Shown: piece after piece, positions 56,199-64,000 of the stretch
How the letters are laid out: the number at the start of each line of letters is the position of its first letter
Position numbering within the stretch: the stretch's first letter is position 1
NCBI RefSeq assembly: GCF_013410655.1
Contig: NZ_JACCFP010000001.1
Location: 2,441,501-2,505,500 of the forward strand
Reading direction: 5' to 3'
Length of the DNA: 64,000 bases
Origin: Nocardioides thalensis
GTDB taxonomy: Bacteria > Actinomycetota > Actinomycetes > Propionibacteriales > Nocardioidaceae
Notes under the pieces: model-generated
The model's input: only the letters and a program-made list of their open reading frames with translations
What the model was told of the DNA's origin: nothing
The model's database searches: none
Program-made: the position numbers and the translations under genes

Positions 56199-56908
56199 GC
56201 AACACTCCGCTCGATCCGTCGACGATGAGCCGGCGGCAGCAGATCGTCGAGACGTTCAAGATGTCCCGACAGGTCGACAAGGCCATCGGGTGGTGGATGC
56301 TCGGCGCCTTCCTGCTCTTCGGCGGTGCGGGCTTCGCCGTCTTCTACTTCCTGCTCCCGGGGAGCGGCACGTTCGCCCTCGTGATGGCGATCATCGCCGG
56401 GCTCCTCATCGGCCTGCTGGCGATGATGATCGTGTTCAGCCGACGGGCGCAGAAGGCGGCGTACACCCGGATGGAGGGGCAGGTCGGCGCCGGTGCCCGC
56501 GCGCTCACGATGCTCCGCCGCGGCTGGACGACCGAGCAGATGATCGGGTTCACCAAGCAGCAGGACCTCGTCCACCGGGTCGTCGGCCCGCCGGGCATCG
56601 TCCTGGTCGGCGAGGGCAACCCCAGCCGGCTCAGGGCGCTGCTGGCGAGCGAGCGCCGGAAGCACGAGCGGGTGGCCGCCGAGTATCCCGTGCACGAGGT
56701 CATCGTCGGCTCGGGTGAGGGCGAGGTGCCGCTGCCCAAGCTGGTGCGGCACGTCCAGAAGCTCGGCCGTCAGGTCAAGCCCGCCGAGCTCACCGAGCTG
56801 CTCCACCGGCTCAAGGCGCTCGACGCCCAGCGGCCGAAGGTGCCGATGCCCAAGGGCCCGGTGCCGACGAGCATGAAGGGCATGCGCGGCAACCTGCGCG
56901 GCCGCTAG
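56195..56908 (+). CDS. DUF4191 membrane protein
   Basis: A 237-residue protein with two adjacent membrane helices (about 31-53 and 57-77) and a soluble C-terminal domain (about 90-237) ending in a basic, Pro/Gly-rich tail. The family is restricted to actinobacteria and regularly follows lipA; its function is unknown. Its TAG stop shares a CTAG with the stop of the small convergent gene. Confidence 0.88.
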   Translation: MSNTPLDPSTMSRRQQIVETFKMSRQVDKAIGWWMLGAFLLFGGAGFAVFYFLLPGSGTFALVMAIIAGLLIGLLAMMIVFSRRAQKAAYTRMEGQVGAGARALTMLRRGWTTEQMIGFTKQQDLVHRVVGPPGIVLVGEGNPSRLRALLASERRKHERVAAEYPVHEVIVGSGEGEVPLPKLVRHVQKLGRQVKPAELTELLHRLKALDAQRPKVPMPKGPVPTSMKGMRGNLRGR

Positions 56909-57090
56909 ACGCCCAGCTCCCGCGCGAACTGCGGCACGAACCGGCGACGCGGCCGGGGCACGGCCGGCGTCATGGTCTCGTAGCCGCGATCTGCTGAACG
57001 CGCATCGCGCGGCGCGCGGCGCTGCTCGGCGGCGCGCACCCGGTCGCTGATCTGGTGGCGGGCTACCTGCTCGGTGACGTAGACGGACAT
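56905..57090 (-). CDS. Small basic hypothetical protein
   Basis: A 61-residue Arg-rich protein (MSVYVTEQVARHQISDRVRA at the start, [16 protein letters not shown] at the end) with no membrane helix. Support for its being real is an AGGAG 7 nt before the ATG and a stop neatly overlapping that of DUF4191. No family is recognised; the length makes chance possible. Confidence 0.55.
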   Translation of the reverse strand: MSVYVTEQVARHQISDRVRAAEQRRAPRDARSADRGYETMTPAVPRPRRRFVPQFARELGV

Positions 57091-57209
57091 GGCGAGCTCC
57101 TGAGGTCGGGACCCGGGGTGCTCTCCCCGGTGATCCTCACGGTCGCCCTAAGGCCACGGGTGGAACATCGGCCGGATGCCTCATTTCCGCGCCCGGTCCG
57201 GGCCGGCCG

Positions 57210-57227
57210 GCTGCCTAAGGTGGCAGC
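57210..57227 (-). terminator. Small hairpin downstream of the RDD gene
   Basis: GCTGCC and GGCAGC form a 6-bp stem around 6 nt, 6 nt after the RDD stop on the minus strand. It is short and lacks a U tract, so it is a weak terminator candidate. The rest of 57091-57209 shows no gene. Confidence 0.35.
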
Positions 57228-57232
57228 GGTCA

Positions 57233-57637
57233 TCAGGCCCCGCGCAGCTTGGCGAGGGTGCCGAACGTGACCGTCGCCGTGCCCGCTGCGACGTCGTGGA
57301 GCCCCCTGCCGTCGGGGCGGAACACCAAAGGCGGGATCACCAGGATCACCAGCACCTGGCGCACGAACAGCTTCAGCGGGTTGAGCCGGCGCAGCGGCCC
57401 CTCGGCCGGCACGACGCAGAGCCCGGTCAGGATCTTGCCGATCGAGCCCCCGCCGAGCCAGGTGAGCACCGTGGCCTCCATCACGTAGACGAGCAGCGTG
57501 TAGCCCTGTGCGCCGGAGCCCGGCTCGCCGTACCGGTCGAGTCCGACGAAGCCGAGGACGACGAGGGTCGAGATCGCCCAGTCGACGAAGAGCGCGAGGA
57601 TCCGGCGTCCCCAGGACGCGGTCGGGAAGTCGGCCAC
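57233..57637 (-). CDS. RDD-family membrane protein
   Basis: A 134-residue integral membrane protein with the RDD pattern: an Arg-Asp in the first helix (SWGRRILALFVDWAIS), a middle helix, and GGGSIGKILTGL before the last helix, ending with GRGLHDVAAGT. The role is unknown; it is found between lipA/DUF4191 and glnA in many actinobacteria (Rv2219A). GTG 57637 was chosen because TAGCCT lies exactly 6 nt upstream; GTG 57643 is inside that spacer. Confidence 0.88.
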   Translation of the reverse strand: MADFPTASWGRRILALFVDWAISTLVVLGFVGLDRYGEPGSGAQGYTLLVYVMEATVLTWLGGGSIGKILTGLCVVPAEGPLRRLNPLKLFVRQVLVILVIPPLVFRPDGRGLHDVAAGTATVTFGTLAKLRGA

Positions 57638-57643
57638 CCGCAC

Positions 57644-57649
57644 AGGCTA
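57644..57649 (-). promoter_or_regulatory. Leaderless promoter -10 box of the RDD gene
   Basis: TAGCCT on the minus strand, 6-nt spacer, then GTG at 57637. Confidence 0.55.
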
Positions 57650-57692
57650 GACACCCTGCGGAGCGCCCATGGCGGCGCCTGTCGGGAAACCT

Positions 57693-57708
57693 GTTACATC
57701 ACTGAAAC
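57693..57708 (+). promoter_or_regulatory. GlnR-type operator upstream of glnA
   Basis: GTTAC-N6-GAAAC matches the actinobacterial GlnR consensus gTnAC-n6-GaAAc exactly. A second GAAAC lies 18 nt upstream (57686-57690) with a poorly matching partner half, suggesting a weaker second site. The position, about 85-100 nt upstream of the predicted start, fits GlnR activation of glnA under nitrogen limitation. Confidence 0.75.
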
Positions 57709-57780
57709 AAAAGGGTCATGGACGGGAAACCGCCCGTTCGTACGTTTCGGTCAGCGGAGATCCACGCAGCGTCGCGTAGG

Positions 57781-57786
57781 TACGAT
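57781..57786 (+). promoter_or_regulatory. Predicted -10 box of glnA
   Basis: TACGAT fits TAnnnT, with a poor -35, as expected for an activator-dependent promoter. The leader would be about 64 nt, with GGAGGAAC as ribosome binding site before the ATG. Confidence 0.4.
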
Positions 57787-57855
57787 CGCTCGAGACCTCG
57801 ATCCCACCGGAGGGATCCCAACCGGAGGCTGACCTGGTCAGCCGAGGAGGAACGA

Positions 57856-59274
57856 ATGTTCAGCAACAGCGAAGAGCTGCTCAAGTTCATCGCGGACGAA
57901 GGCGTCGAGATGGTCGACGTGCGCTTCTGCGACCTGCCCGGCATCATGCAGCACTTCACCGTGCCCGTGTCGTCGTTCGACCAGTCGGTGTTCGACGACG
58001 GTCTCGGCTTCGACGGCTCGTCGATCCGCGGCTTCCAGGCCATCAACGAGTCGGACATGGCGCTCTTCCCCGACCCGACGACGGCCTACATCGACCCGTT
58101 CCGCAAGTCGAAGACGCTGAACATCAACTTCTTCATCCACGACCCGATCACGGGCGAGGCCTATTCCCGCGACCCGCGCAACATCGCGCGCAAGGCGCTG
58201 GCCTACCTCGACAGCACCGGCATCGCCGACACCGCGTTCTTCGCTCCCGAGGCCGAGTTCTACATCTTCGACTCGGTCCGCTACTCGACGGGCGAGAACG
58301 AGGGCTACTACCACATCGACTCCGTCGAGGGCTGGTGGAACTCCGGCGCCCAGGACGACAACCGCGGCTACAAGACCCGCTACAAGGGCGGCTACTTCCC
58401 CGTCGAGCCCTACGACCACTACAGCGACCTGCGCGCCGACATGGTCAAGAACCTCGAGGCCGTCAACCTGCAGGTCGAGCGCGCCCACCACGAGGTCGGC
58501 ACCGCGGGCCAGGCCGAGATCAACTACAAGTTCGACACGCTGCTCAAGGCCGCAGACGATGTCATGAAGTTCAAGTACATCATCAAGAACACGGCGTGGG
58601 CCGAGGGCAAGTCGGTCACCTTCATGCCGAAGCCGATCTACGGCGACAACGGCTCGGGCATGCACGTGCACCAGTCGCTGTGGAAGGGCGGCGAGCCGCT
58701 GTTCTACGACGAGAGCGGCTACGGCGGCCTGTCCGACGTCGCCCGCTGGTACATCGGCGGCATCCTCAAGCACGCGCCGGCCGTGCTGGCGTTCACCAAC
58801 CCGACGGTGAACTCCTACCACCGCCTGGTCCCCGGCTTCGAGGCCCCGATCTCGCTGGTCTACTCCTCGCGCAACCGCTCCGCATCGGTCCGGATCCCGA
58901 TCACCGGCACCAACCCGAAGGCGAAGCGCGTCGAGACCCGCTTCCCCGACCCGTCGGCGAACCCCTACCTCGCCTTCTCGGCGCTGATGCTCGCCGGTCT
59001 CGACGGCGTCCAGAACAAGATCGAGCCGGCCGCGCCGATCGACAAGGACATCTACGAGCTCCCGCCGGACGAGATGGCCGAGATCGCCCAGGTGCCGACC
59101 TCCCTCGGCGCCGTCCTCGACGCCCTCGAGGACGACCACGACTTCCTCACGGCCGGCAACGTGTTCACGCCGGACCTGATCGAGACGTGGGTCGACTACA
59201 AGCGCACCAACGAGATCGCGCCGGTGCAGCTGCGGCCGCACCCGCACGAGTTCGAGCTCTACTACGACATCTAG
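57856..59274 (+). CDS. glnA: Glutamine synthetase type I (beta)
   Basis: Makes glutamine from glutamate and ammonia. The 472 residues match bacterial GSI. Visible are the FDGSSIRGF motif (about 53-61), the metal-binding [12 protein letters not shown], the ATP-binding [16 protein letters not shown] and the adenylylation tyrosine in [11 protein letters not shown] (Tyr400), which marks the GSI-beta type controlled by GlnE. GGAGGAAC precedes ATG 57856. A GlnR box upstream gives a second, transcriptional level of nitrogen control. The neighbours lipA, DUF4191 and RDD match the mycobacterial glnA1 locus. Confidence 0.97.
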   Translation: MFSNSEELLKFIADEGVEMVDVRFCDLPGIMQHFTVPVSSFDQSVFDDGLGFDGSSIRGFQAINESDMALFPDPTTAYIDPFRKSKTLNINFFIHDPITGEAYSRDPRNIARKALAYLDSTGIADTAFFAPEAEFYIFDSVRYSTGENEGYYHIDSVEGWWNSGAQDDNRGYKTRYKGGYFPVEPYDHYSDLRADMVKNLEAVNLQVERAHHEVGTAGQAEINYKFDTLLKAADDVMKFKYIIKNTAWAEGKSVTFMPKPIYGDNGSGMHVHQSLWKGGEPLFYDESGYGGLSDVARWYIGGILKHAPAVLAFTNPTVNSYHRLVPGFEAPISLVYSSRNRSASVRIPITGTNPKAKRVETRFPDPSANPYLAFSALMLAGLDGVQNKIEPAAPIDKDIYELPPDEMAEIAQVPTSLGAVLDALEDDHDFLTAGNVFTPDLIETWVDYKRTNEIAPVQLRPHPHEFELYYDI

Positions 59275-59285
59275 ACCTAGATATA

Positions 59286-59309
59286 GGAGAACGGCCGAAC
59301 TCGTTCTCC
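59286..59309 (+). terminator. Hairpin after glnA
   Basis: GGAGAACG and CGTTCTCC form a perfect 8-bp stem with an 8-nt loop, 12 nt after the glnA stop, preceded by an A/T-rich stretch. Confidence 0.6.
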
Positions 59310-59320
59310 AGAGTCGTCGA

Positions 59321-59367
59321 AAGTGGCGGCTGGCCTGCGGAAAGCTCCGTGGCGTCAGCCGCCACTT
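59321..59367. terminator. Second stem-loop between glnA and the TetR gene
   Basis: AAGTGGCGGCTG (59321-59332) and CAGCCGCCACTT (59356-59367) are perfect 12-bp arms around 23 nt. Lying between convergent genes, it probably stops transcripts from both sides. Confidence 0.5.
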
Positions 59368-59421
59368 CTCGTTGGGGAGCACGTGAGGTGCAGCAGTGAG
59401 CGGGCACTTCCGCCATGGCCG

Positions 59422-60066
59422 TCAGGTGAGGGAGGCCAGCCCGCCGGTTACCGAATCCAGCGCCCGGGCGCGGCCGTCGCCCTCGCCGACGAAGAAGTCG
59501 CACAACAGGGGCGCGAGGACGCTCTTCGGGCCGCGGTCGGGAGCAATGTGGCCGGATGATTCCAGGAGCGCATAGCCGTGCACGACAGTCCACCAGCGGA
59601 AGGTCGGAGCATCTCCGCGCGCTGCGCCGATGCGTCCGGCCGCTGCGGCTCGGCCCAGATTGCTGGTCACCCGGTCGAGAGTCTGGCGTCGCCCGACGCC
59701 CAGCTCCTCGGGGCTGGTCGGCCGGAATTCGCCGAGCGCCGCGATGCCGAACATGACCGCATACAGATCGCGGTTCTCTCGGGCGAAGTGCACATAGGCG
59801 GCCGACTGCCGGGCAACGTCCGCCACGGGGTCGTCCGTCTCGACGTCCGAAACGAACGCGGCCTCCAGCGCGTCGAAGCCGCCAGCCACGACGGCCCGCA
59901 CCAGGGCGCCCATCGACCCGAAGTGCGTGTACACGGCCATCGTCGAGGTGCCGGCCGCGGCGGCGACCCGACGAGCACTCAGGCTGCCGGCGCCACTGGC
60001 AGCGATCAAGCCCGCTGCGGCGGCGATGAGTCGTCCGGGCATGGCGTCGGGCGTGAGGTCACTCAC
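59422..60066 (-). CDS. TetR-family transcriptional regulator
   Basis: A 214-residue repressor with an N-terminal TetR helix-turn-helix (about 15-60, LSARRVAAAAGTSTMAVYTH) and a C-terminal WHG-type ligand domain. The GTG at 60066 follows GGAGG by 8 nt; longer in-frame starts would run through the operator. It is divergent from the DUF2306 gene, with a palindrome between them, so it most likely represses itself and that gene. Ligand unknown. Confidence 0.9.
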   Translation of the reverse strand: MSDLTPDAMPGRLIAAAAGLIAASGAGSLSARRVAAAAGTSTMAVYTHFGSMGALVRAVVAGGFDALEAAFVSDVETDDPVADVARQSAAYVHFARENRDLYAVMFGIAALGEFRPTSPEELGVGRRQTLDRVTSNLGRAAAAGRIGAARGDAPTFRWWTVVHGYALLESSGHIAPDRGPKSVLAPLLCDFFVGEGDGRARALDSVTGGLASLT

Positions 60067-60104
60067 GATTCCCACCTCCGACCGCTCGAGTCGGTACGAT
60101 CCTA

Positions 60105-60120
60105 CATAACGACCGTTATG
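60105..60120. promoter_or_regulatory. Palindromic TetR operator between the TetR and DUF2306 genes
   Basis: CATAACG-AC-CGTTATG has perfect 7-bp arms. On the minus strand it sits between a -10 box TAGGAT (59 bases into the intergenic stretch, 60099-60104) and the -35 region of the TetR gene; on the plus strand it lies 8 nt before the DUF2306 ATG, covering its start region. One bound dimer could block both. Confidence 0.7.
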
Positions 60121-60128
60121 GAGACCCG

Positions 60129-61280
60129 ATGAAATCGACTCGCTGGAGTTTCGTCGCATGGGCTGCGATCGCCGCGCTGTGCTTGCTGTACGGCCCGATG
60201 GCGATCGAGTACACGTGGCGGCTGTTCAATCCAGACAGCCCCGGGCTGTGGGATCACACCTACGCCGCGATCGTCGACCACGACGAGGCGTACGGCGCCA
60301 GCTCCGTGCACGGCCAGCAGGAAGCGACCTACGAAGCGAACCGGCTGACGCTGCTGTTCCACACCACTGCCGGCGGCATCGCGATCATGCTGTTCGCCGC
60401 CCAGTTCTCCGCACGCTTCCGGCGCGACCTCGGCCGGCACCGAAACGTCGGCCGGGTCGCGGGCGGATTGGTGTTGACCACCGCGGTCGGCTCGTTCCTC
60501 TACCTGCTGTCGGCCGGACCAGAGGACACCTTCGACGGCCCAGCTTTCTACGTGCAGCTGTGGGCGCTCGGCATCGGGGCTTTCGCCTCGACGGCACTGG
60601 GCATCGCCGCCGCGAGGAAGCGGCAGATCACGATGCACCAGCCCCTCATGGCTCTGGCGTTCTCGATGTTGCTCACCGCGCCGCTGCTCCGGGTCGGCTA
60701 CCTGATCCTCGGCAACACGTGGCCGGACTCGACCCAGCTCGAGACGAATCTCGCTGGTGCGGCGATCCTCGCGACCTGGGCACCATTCGGCGCCTTCCTC
60801 GCGGCCCGGACCATGCCGGTTGCGGCACGTCGTCACCCGGACGTCCGCCCGTGGTCCGGTCGCGTCGCCACGATCATCGCCGGGACCTCAGCCCTGGTCG
60901 CAACGGTCGTACTGGTCGCCCGTGCCGGAGCTGAGCTGGACGGACTGGAGCGCGTGGCCGGCTGCAGCCTCGCCGGATGGCTCGCTGCCCTTGCGGTTGC
61001 GCTGACGCGCCTGGCGGGCGCCGAACACGCGTCGGTCGGCGCCGAGGAATGGCGCTCGATGGTCGTCGGACTTCTGGCCGGCGTCCCGGGCGTCGTACTG
61101 CTCTGGTCGATCTACGACTTGCCGTTCACCAGCGCCGAGGCGCTGGTCGGGGCACTGCTCACCGCGCCCGCGATCACCATCGTGCTGGCGCTGTTGCACG
61201 TCATCTGGCGTCGTCGACGCCCGGCGCGGCAAGCCCCCCGCGAACGCGAATTGGTGGCGCGAGCCTGGCAACCATCATGA
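60129..61280 (+). CDS. DUF2306-type multi-helix membrane protein
   Basis: A 383-residue membrane protein with about nine to ten helices. The conserved part is a His-containing helix LLFHTTAGGIAIMLFAAQF (about 76-94) followed by a loop with RHRNVGRVAGG, a pattern seen in DUF2306 proteins and reminiscent of haem- or quinone-binding membrane helices. A roughly 50-residue extracytoplasmic loop lies between the first two helices. GGAG 5 nt before ATG 60129 is the ribosome binding site. Function unknown; its control by the divergent TetR suggests a response to a small molecule. Confidence 0.8.
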   Translation: MKSTRWSFVAWAAIAALCLLYGPMAIEYTWRLFNPDSPGLWDHTYAAIVDHDEAYGASSVHGQQEATYEANRLTLLFHTTAGGIAIMLFAAQFSARFRRDLGRHRNVGRVAGGLVLTTAVGSFLYLLSAGPEDTFDGPAFYVQLWALGIGAFASTALGIAAARKRQITMHQPLMALAFSMLLTAPLLRVGYLILGNTWPDSTQLETNLAGAAILATWAPFGAFLAARTMPVAARRHPDVRPWSGRVATIIAGTSALVATVVLVARAGAELDGLERVAGCSLAGWLAALAVALTRLAGAEHASVGAEEWRSMVVGLLAGVPGVVLLWSIYDLPFTSAEALVGALLTAPAITIVLALLHVIWRRRRPARQAPRERELVARAWQPS

Positions 61281-61437
61281 AGGGCACCAAGGCCCCCCAA
61301 CGGCCGCTGCGTCGAGTACGACTGATCCCGCGTGGCCTGACGGCCACCTGACAGGTGCCTGAGGCGGCCCTGGCCTGCGAAGACCTTCGACGTCTCCCAG
61401 CGCCAGGGGGCGTTCTTCTGTCGGCGATGATGTGCGC

Positions 61438-62277
61438 ATGGAGTACGTGTCGAGAGTGCCTCGGCCACCCCTGGACGGGCTCATCGACGACATCTACTAC
61501 CTGGCTGGCGAGCCGCCGTACTCCCGGCTGCTGCTGCCGGCGGCGCCCGCGCCGTTGCTGATCGTCAACCTCGGTGCGCCGTTCCAGGTCCGGGGAGGCT
61601 CGGCCGACGATGCGGCCCAGTATGCGGACGGCTGCGTGGTCGCCACGCCCACCCGCGCCTGGGAGTTCGGCTACCCGTCGTGGACCCGGTCGGTCGGCGT
61701 GCACTTCAAGCCGTGGGGTCTCGCGCCCTTCCTGCCGGTGCCCGCAGCAGAGCTGTGCGACCGGCCGGCGACGGTGGCGCAGGTCTGGGGAAAGTCCGCG
61801 GCAGCGGGGCTGCGCGAGCGGATGACCTCGGCGGAGACGCCCGACGAGATGCTGACGCTGCTCGAGGCGGAGCTGCTGCGACGACATCGCGACGTACCCG
61901 GGCTGGAGGTGGTCCGCCGAGCGGGCAGCGCCATCGCCACGTCCGGCGGAACCGTGGCGATCGGCGGGCTCGGCGCGGCCGCGCGTGTCAGCAGCACCTA
62001 CTTGGCTCAGCGGTTCAAGGACGTGGTGGGCGTGACGCCGAAGCGGCTCGCCCGCAGCTATCGGTTCACCCTTACCACGCTGGCGATCGACGTCGCTGCG
62101 CCGATCGACTGGGGTGAGGTCGCGGCGGACGCGGGCTACTTCGACCAGGCGCACTTCGCCCGCGAGTTCCGCGAGTTCAGTGGTCTCACGCCGACGAGGT
62201 ACGTCGAGGTCCGCCGGCGATTCCTGCGCGATCATCCCGAGCACGCCCTGGAGGGCTGGCCGTTGCCGGCCGATTGA
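61438..62277 (+). CDS. AraC-family transcriptional regulator
   Basis: A 279-residue regulator. The N-terminal part is a beta-rich sensing domain (about 1-150); the C-terminal AraC/XylS DNA-binding domain (about 165-270) has AAARVSSTYLAQRFKDVVGVTPKR across two lines of helices and the closing AGYFDQAHFAREFREFSG with TPTRY. ATG 61438 follows GATGAT plus 6 nt and lacks a ribosome binding site. The following reductase gene, 63 nt on with its own ribosome binding site, is a natural target candidate. Confidence 0.9.
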   Translation: MEYVSRVPRPPLDGLIDDIYYLAGEPPYSRLLLPAAPAPLLIVNLGAPFQVRGGSADDAAQYADGCVVATPTRAWEFGYPSWTRSVGVHFKPWGLAPFLPVPAAELCDRPATVAQVWGKSAAAGLRERMTSAETPDEMLTLLEAELLRRHRDVPGLEVVRRAGSAIATSGGTVAIGGLGAAARVSSTYLAQRFKDVVGVTPKRLARSYRFTLTTLAIDVAAPIDWGEVAADAGYFDQAHFAREFREFSGLTPTRYVEVRRRFLRDHPEHALEGWPLPAD

Positions 62278-62340
62278 TTTCGTACAAGAGAGGCGGCCCA
62301 CGCCAGGCCAGACTCGGGGCTCCCGACAGAGGAGGAGCCC

Positions 62341-62922
62341 ATGGGAAGAGTGGTCATGAACGCGTCGGTCTCGGTGGACGGCTTCATCGCCGCCGAGAAC
62401 GACGATCCGGGTCCGATCTTCGAGTGGCTGGTCAGCGGTGACGTGCCGCTGGACGACAGTGGGGTGCTCAAGGTGTCCCAGGCCTCGTACGACCACGTCC
62501 GGCCGTACTGGGACGAGATCGGGGTGACCATCGCTGGTCGTCACGTCTTCGACATCACCGACGGCTGGGACGGTACGCCGCCGAGCGGCATCGACCACGT
62601 GGTCGTGGTGACCCACCGCGGCAGGCCCGCGGGCTGGGAGGCCAGGTCGCAGTTCCACTTCGTCGACGGCATCGAGGCAGCGGTGGACAAGGCGCGGGAG
62701 CTCGCGGGCGACCGCGTCGTCGAGGTCGCTGCCGGTGACGTCGGCGGGCAGCTGCTCGCGGCCGGACTCGTCGACGAGGTGCGCATGGACGTCGCGCCGG
62801 TCGTGCTCGGCGCCGGCAAGCGCTACTTCGGCTCCGTCGATGCGCAGCACCTGCTGGAGGACCCCGACGTGGTGGTCCAGGGGAACAGGGTGCTCCACCT
62901 GCGCTACCGGGTGCGCCGCTGA
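62341..62922 (+). CDS. Dihydrofolate reductase-like protein (RibD C-terminal family)
   Basis: A 193-residue protein with the DHFR/RibD-type NADPH fold: MNASVSVDGFIAAENDDP at the start, TIAGRHVFD in the middle, and GGQLLAAGLVDEVRMDVAPV with LGAGKRYFG toward the end. Such stand-alone proteins are usually annotated as dihydrofolate reductase family, but their substrates are mostly unknown; the true DHFR of this genome is at 31105-31620. GGAGGAG precedes the ATG by 4-5 nt. Confidence 0.88.
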   Translation: MGRVVMNASVSVDGFIAAENDDPGPIFEWLVSGDVPLDDSGVLKVSQASYDHVRPYWDEIGVTIAGRHVFDITDGWDGTPPSGIDHVVVVTHRGRPAGWEARSQFHFVDGIEAAVDKARELAGDRVVEVAAGDVGGQLLAAGLVDEVRMDVAPVVLGAGKRYFGSVDAQHLLEDPDVVVQGNRVLHLRYRVRR

Positions 62923-62946
62923 CCGATCCGGCCGGATCGCCCGACG

Positions 62947-62952
62947 TACGCT
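62947..62952 (+). promoter_or_regulatory. Leaderless promoter -10 box of the small membrane protein gene
   Basis: TACGCT, 6-nt spacer, then GTG at 62959. Confidence 0.5.
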
Positions 62953-62958
62953 CGCACG

Positions 62959-63330
62959 GTGACCGCCACCCGCCCTGAGCTGACGACGGCCACCGTGCTT
63001 GCTGGTCTCGGGATCTTCCAGGCCGCGCTGGCGGCCGGCGCTCCGTGGGGCCGCGCGGCGTACGGCGGCACCCACGACGGGACCTTGCCGCGCCACCTGC
63101 GCATGATCAGTGGCGCGGCCAGCGTCGCTTACGGCACCACCGCGGTCCTCGCAGTGCGCGGCAGTGGTACCCCGGACGTCCGCCGTACGGCCTACACGGC
63201 GCTCAGCGTCTTCATGGGTCTCGGCACGCTGGCCAACGCCGCGTCGCGCTCCCCGGTCGAGCGAGCGATCTGGACGCCGGTGGCCGCGACCGCGACCGTC
63301 AGCGCGTGGCGGGCCCGGCGACACCGCTGA
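62959..63330 (+). CDS. Small hypothetical membrane protein
   Basis: A 123-residue protein with four likely membrane helices (about 10-30, 48-66, 76-95 and 100-116), including GAPWGRAAYGG between the first two. No named family is recognised. The last 32 nt overlap antisense with the end of the MFS gene. GTG 62959 has a TAnnnT box 6 nt upstream. Confidence 0.75.
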   Translation: MTATRPELTTATVLAGLGIFQAALAAGAPWGRAAYGGTHDGTLPRHLRMISGAASVAYGTTAVLAVRGSGTPDVRRTAYTALSVFMGLGTLANAASRSPVERAIWTPVAATATVSAWRARRHR

Positions 63331-64000
63331 GCTGCGCGCCCGCCACCTCGTCGGCGGCCGGATGCGGGAACACCCCACGCGGCAGCCACAGGCCGCAGAT
63401 CGCCCCGGCCAGCGAGAGGCCCGCGGTGGTCGCCAGCGCCGGTCCGAAGCCGTCGACGAACGTGTCGGGTGAGGCGTAGCTGCCGGTCGCGGCGAAGACG
63501 GCGACGAGCACGGCGATGCCGAACACACCGCCGAGCTCGCGCAGCATGCTGTTCGCTCCCGCGGCCTTGCCCACCGCTGAGACCGATGCCATCACCGAGC
63601 TCTGCGCGGGCGCCATCGCCATCGACACGCCACAGCCGGCGACGATCAACGGCGGCACCAGGGCGCCGTACGCCACCTCCGGCGAGGCGATCAGCGCGAA
63701 CCAGCCCATGCCCACCGCCTGCATCAGCAGGCCGCCGACCAGGAGCGCCTTGCCGCCGTACTTGTCGGTCAGGGCGCCGGCGACCGGGGCGACGAAGAAG
63801 AGGGTCGCCGTCCACGGGAGCAGCTTGACCCCCGCCTCGAGGGGACCACTCCCCTGGCCGACCTGGAGGAACTGCGCGAGGAAGAAGACCGCCCCGAACA
63901 GGGAGGCGAACATGAAGAAGGTCGCCGCGTTGCCGACCGCGAACAGCCGGTTCCGGAAGAACGGCATCGGGAGCATGGGGTCGCTCGCGCGCAGCTCCCA
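63299..64000 (-). CDS. MFS transporter, drug exporter type (C-terminal part)
   Basis: The frame is open to the last base of the window, so the N-terminal half is missing. The visible 233 residues hold six membrane helices in the EmrB/QacA (DHA2, 14-helix) style: FFRNRLFAVGNAATFFMF, the LLPWTATLFFVAPVAGALTDKYGGK loop region (read across two helices), and the MAPAQSSVMASV-GKAAGANSMLRELGGVFG pattern of the late helices. Likely a proton-driven multidrug exporter. The gene converges on, and overlaps, the preceding small membrane protein gene. Confidence 0.88.
   Translation of the reverse strand, partial: WELRASDPMLPMPFFRNRLFAVGNAATFFMFASLFGAVFFLAQFLQVGQGSGPLEAGVKLLPWTATLFFVAPVAGALTDKYGGKALLVGGLLMQAVGMGWFALIASPEVAYGALVPPLIVAGCGVSMAMAPAQSSVMASVSAVGKAAGANSMLRELGGVFGIAVLVAVFAATGSYASPDTFVDGFGPALATTAGLSLAGAICGLWLPRGVFPHPAADEVAGAQLSGVAGPATR

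Noticed and set aside
59400..64000. A prophage or integrative island at the end of the window
   Set aside because: No integrase, transposase, att repeats or tRNA were seen; the genes are ordinary regulator/enzyme/exporter units.

Overview
The window is very GC-rich, densely coded chromosomal DNA from a high-GC Gram-positive bacterium. Gene content and order point to an actinobacterium, most likely of the Nocardioides type (Nocardioidaceae). Evidence for this is the clgR-cinA-pgsA-rimO-rodZ-ftsK-rnj-dapA-dfrA-thyA order, the gcvT-pepA-lpdA-sucB-epimerase-lipB-lipA-DUF4191-RDD-glnA order (close to the Mycobacterium tuberculosis Rv2211c-Rv2220 region), an F420-type luciferase-like enzyme, a GlnR box at glnA, and many genes with TAnnnT -10 boxes 6-7 nt before an ATG/GTG and no ribosome binding site. 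I saw no tRNA, rRNA, CRISPR array, prophage or transposase.

Layout. 1-2.3 kb: the start of a zinc-type alcohol/polyol dehydrogenase, divergent from a complete one-piece mannitol PTS permease (mtlA). 2.3-9.5 kb: DNA repair (lhr, nei), the envelope protease htpX, then clgR and cinA on the minus strand. 9.5-17.4 kb: one secreted phosphoesterase of about 2650 residues (nuclease plus two 5'-nucleotidase modules plus four Ig-like repeats), wedged between cinA and pgsA. 17.6-24 kb: pgsA, rimO, a RodZ-like protein and ftsK, mostly with overlapping stop/start codons. 24.2-27.4 kb: a secreted M4 metalloprotease, preceded by a possible short leader ORF. 27.5-34.7 kb, minus strand: rnj-dapA, an LLM enzyme, thyA-dfrA, a frameshifted phzF, a small protein and gcvT. 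34.7-40 kb: pepA, lpdA and sucB.

40-43.9 kb: class Ia ribonucleotide reductase nrdA-nrdB behind a cobalamin riboswitch. 43.9-46.3 kb: a TIGR01777 epimerase, a 161-bp inverted-repeat element that runs into the end of a hypothetical gene, and lipB. 46.4-55.2 kb: a 2271-residue DUF11/SpaA-type LPxTG surface protein and an ABC exporter pair, placed between lipB and lipA. 55.2-59.3 kb: lipA, DUF4191, RDD and glnA. 59.4-64 kb: accessory genes (TetR with a DUF2306 membrane protein, AraC regulator, RibD/DHFR-like reductase, small membrane protein, MFS exporter cut by the window end).

Functionally, lpdA, sucB, gcvT, lipB and lipA form a lipoate-dependent metabolism theme; thyA, dfrA, nrdAB and gcvT share the deoxynucleotide and one-carbon theme. 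The accessory material sits as discrete inserts (giant nuclease, M4 protease, nrdAB, LPxTG protein) inside gene neighbourhoods that are normally tight. Functions are from family recognition by eye; no database search was run.
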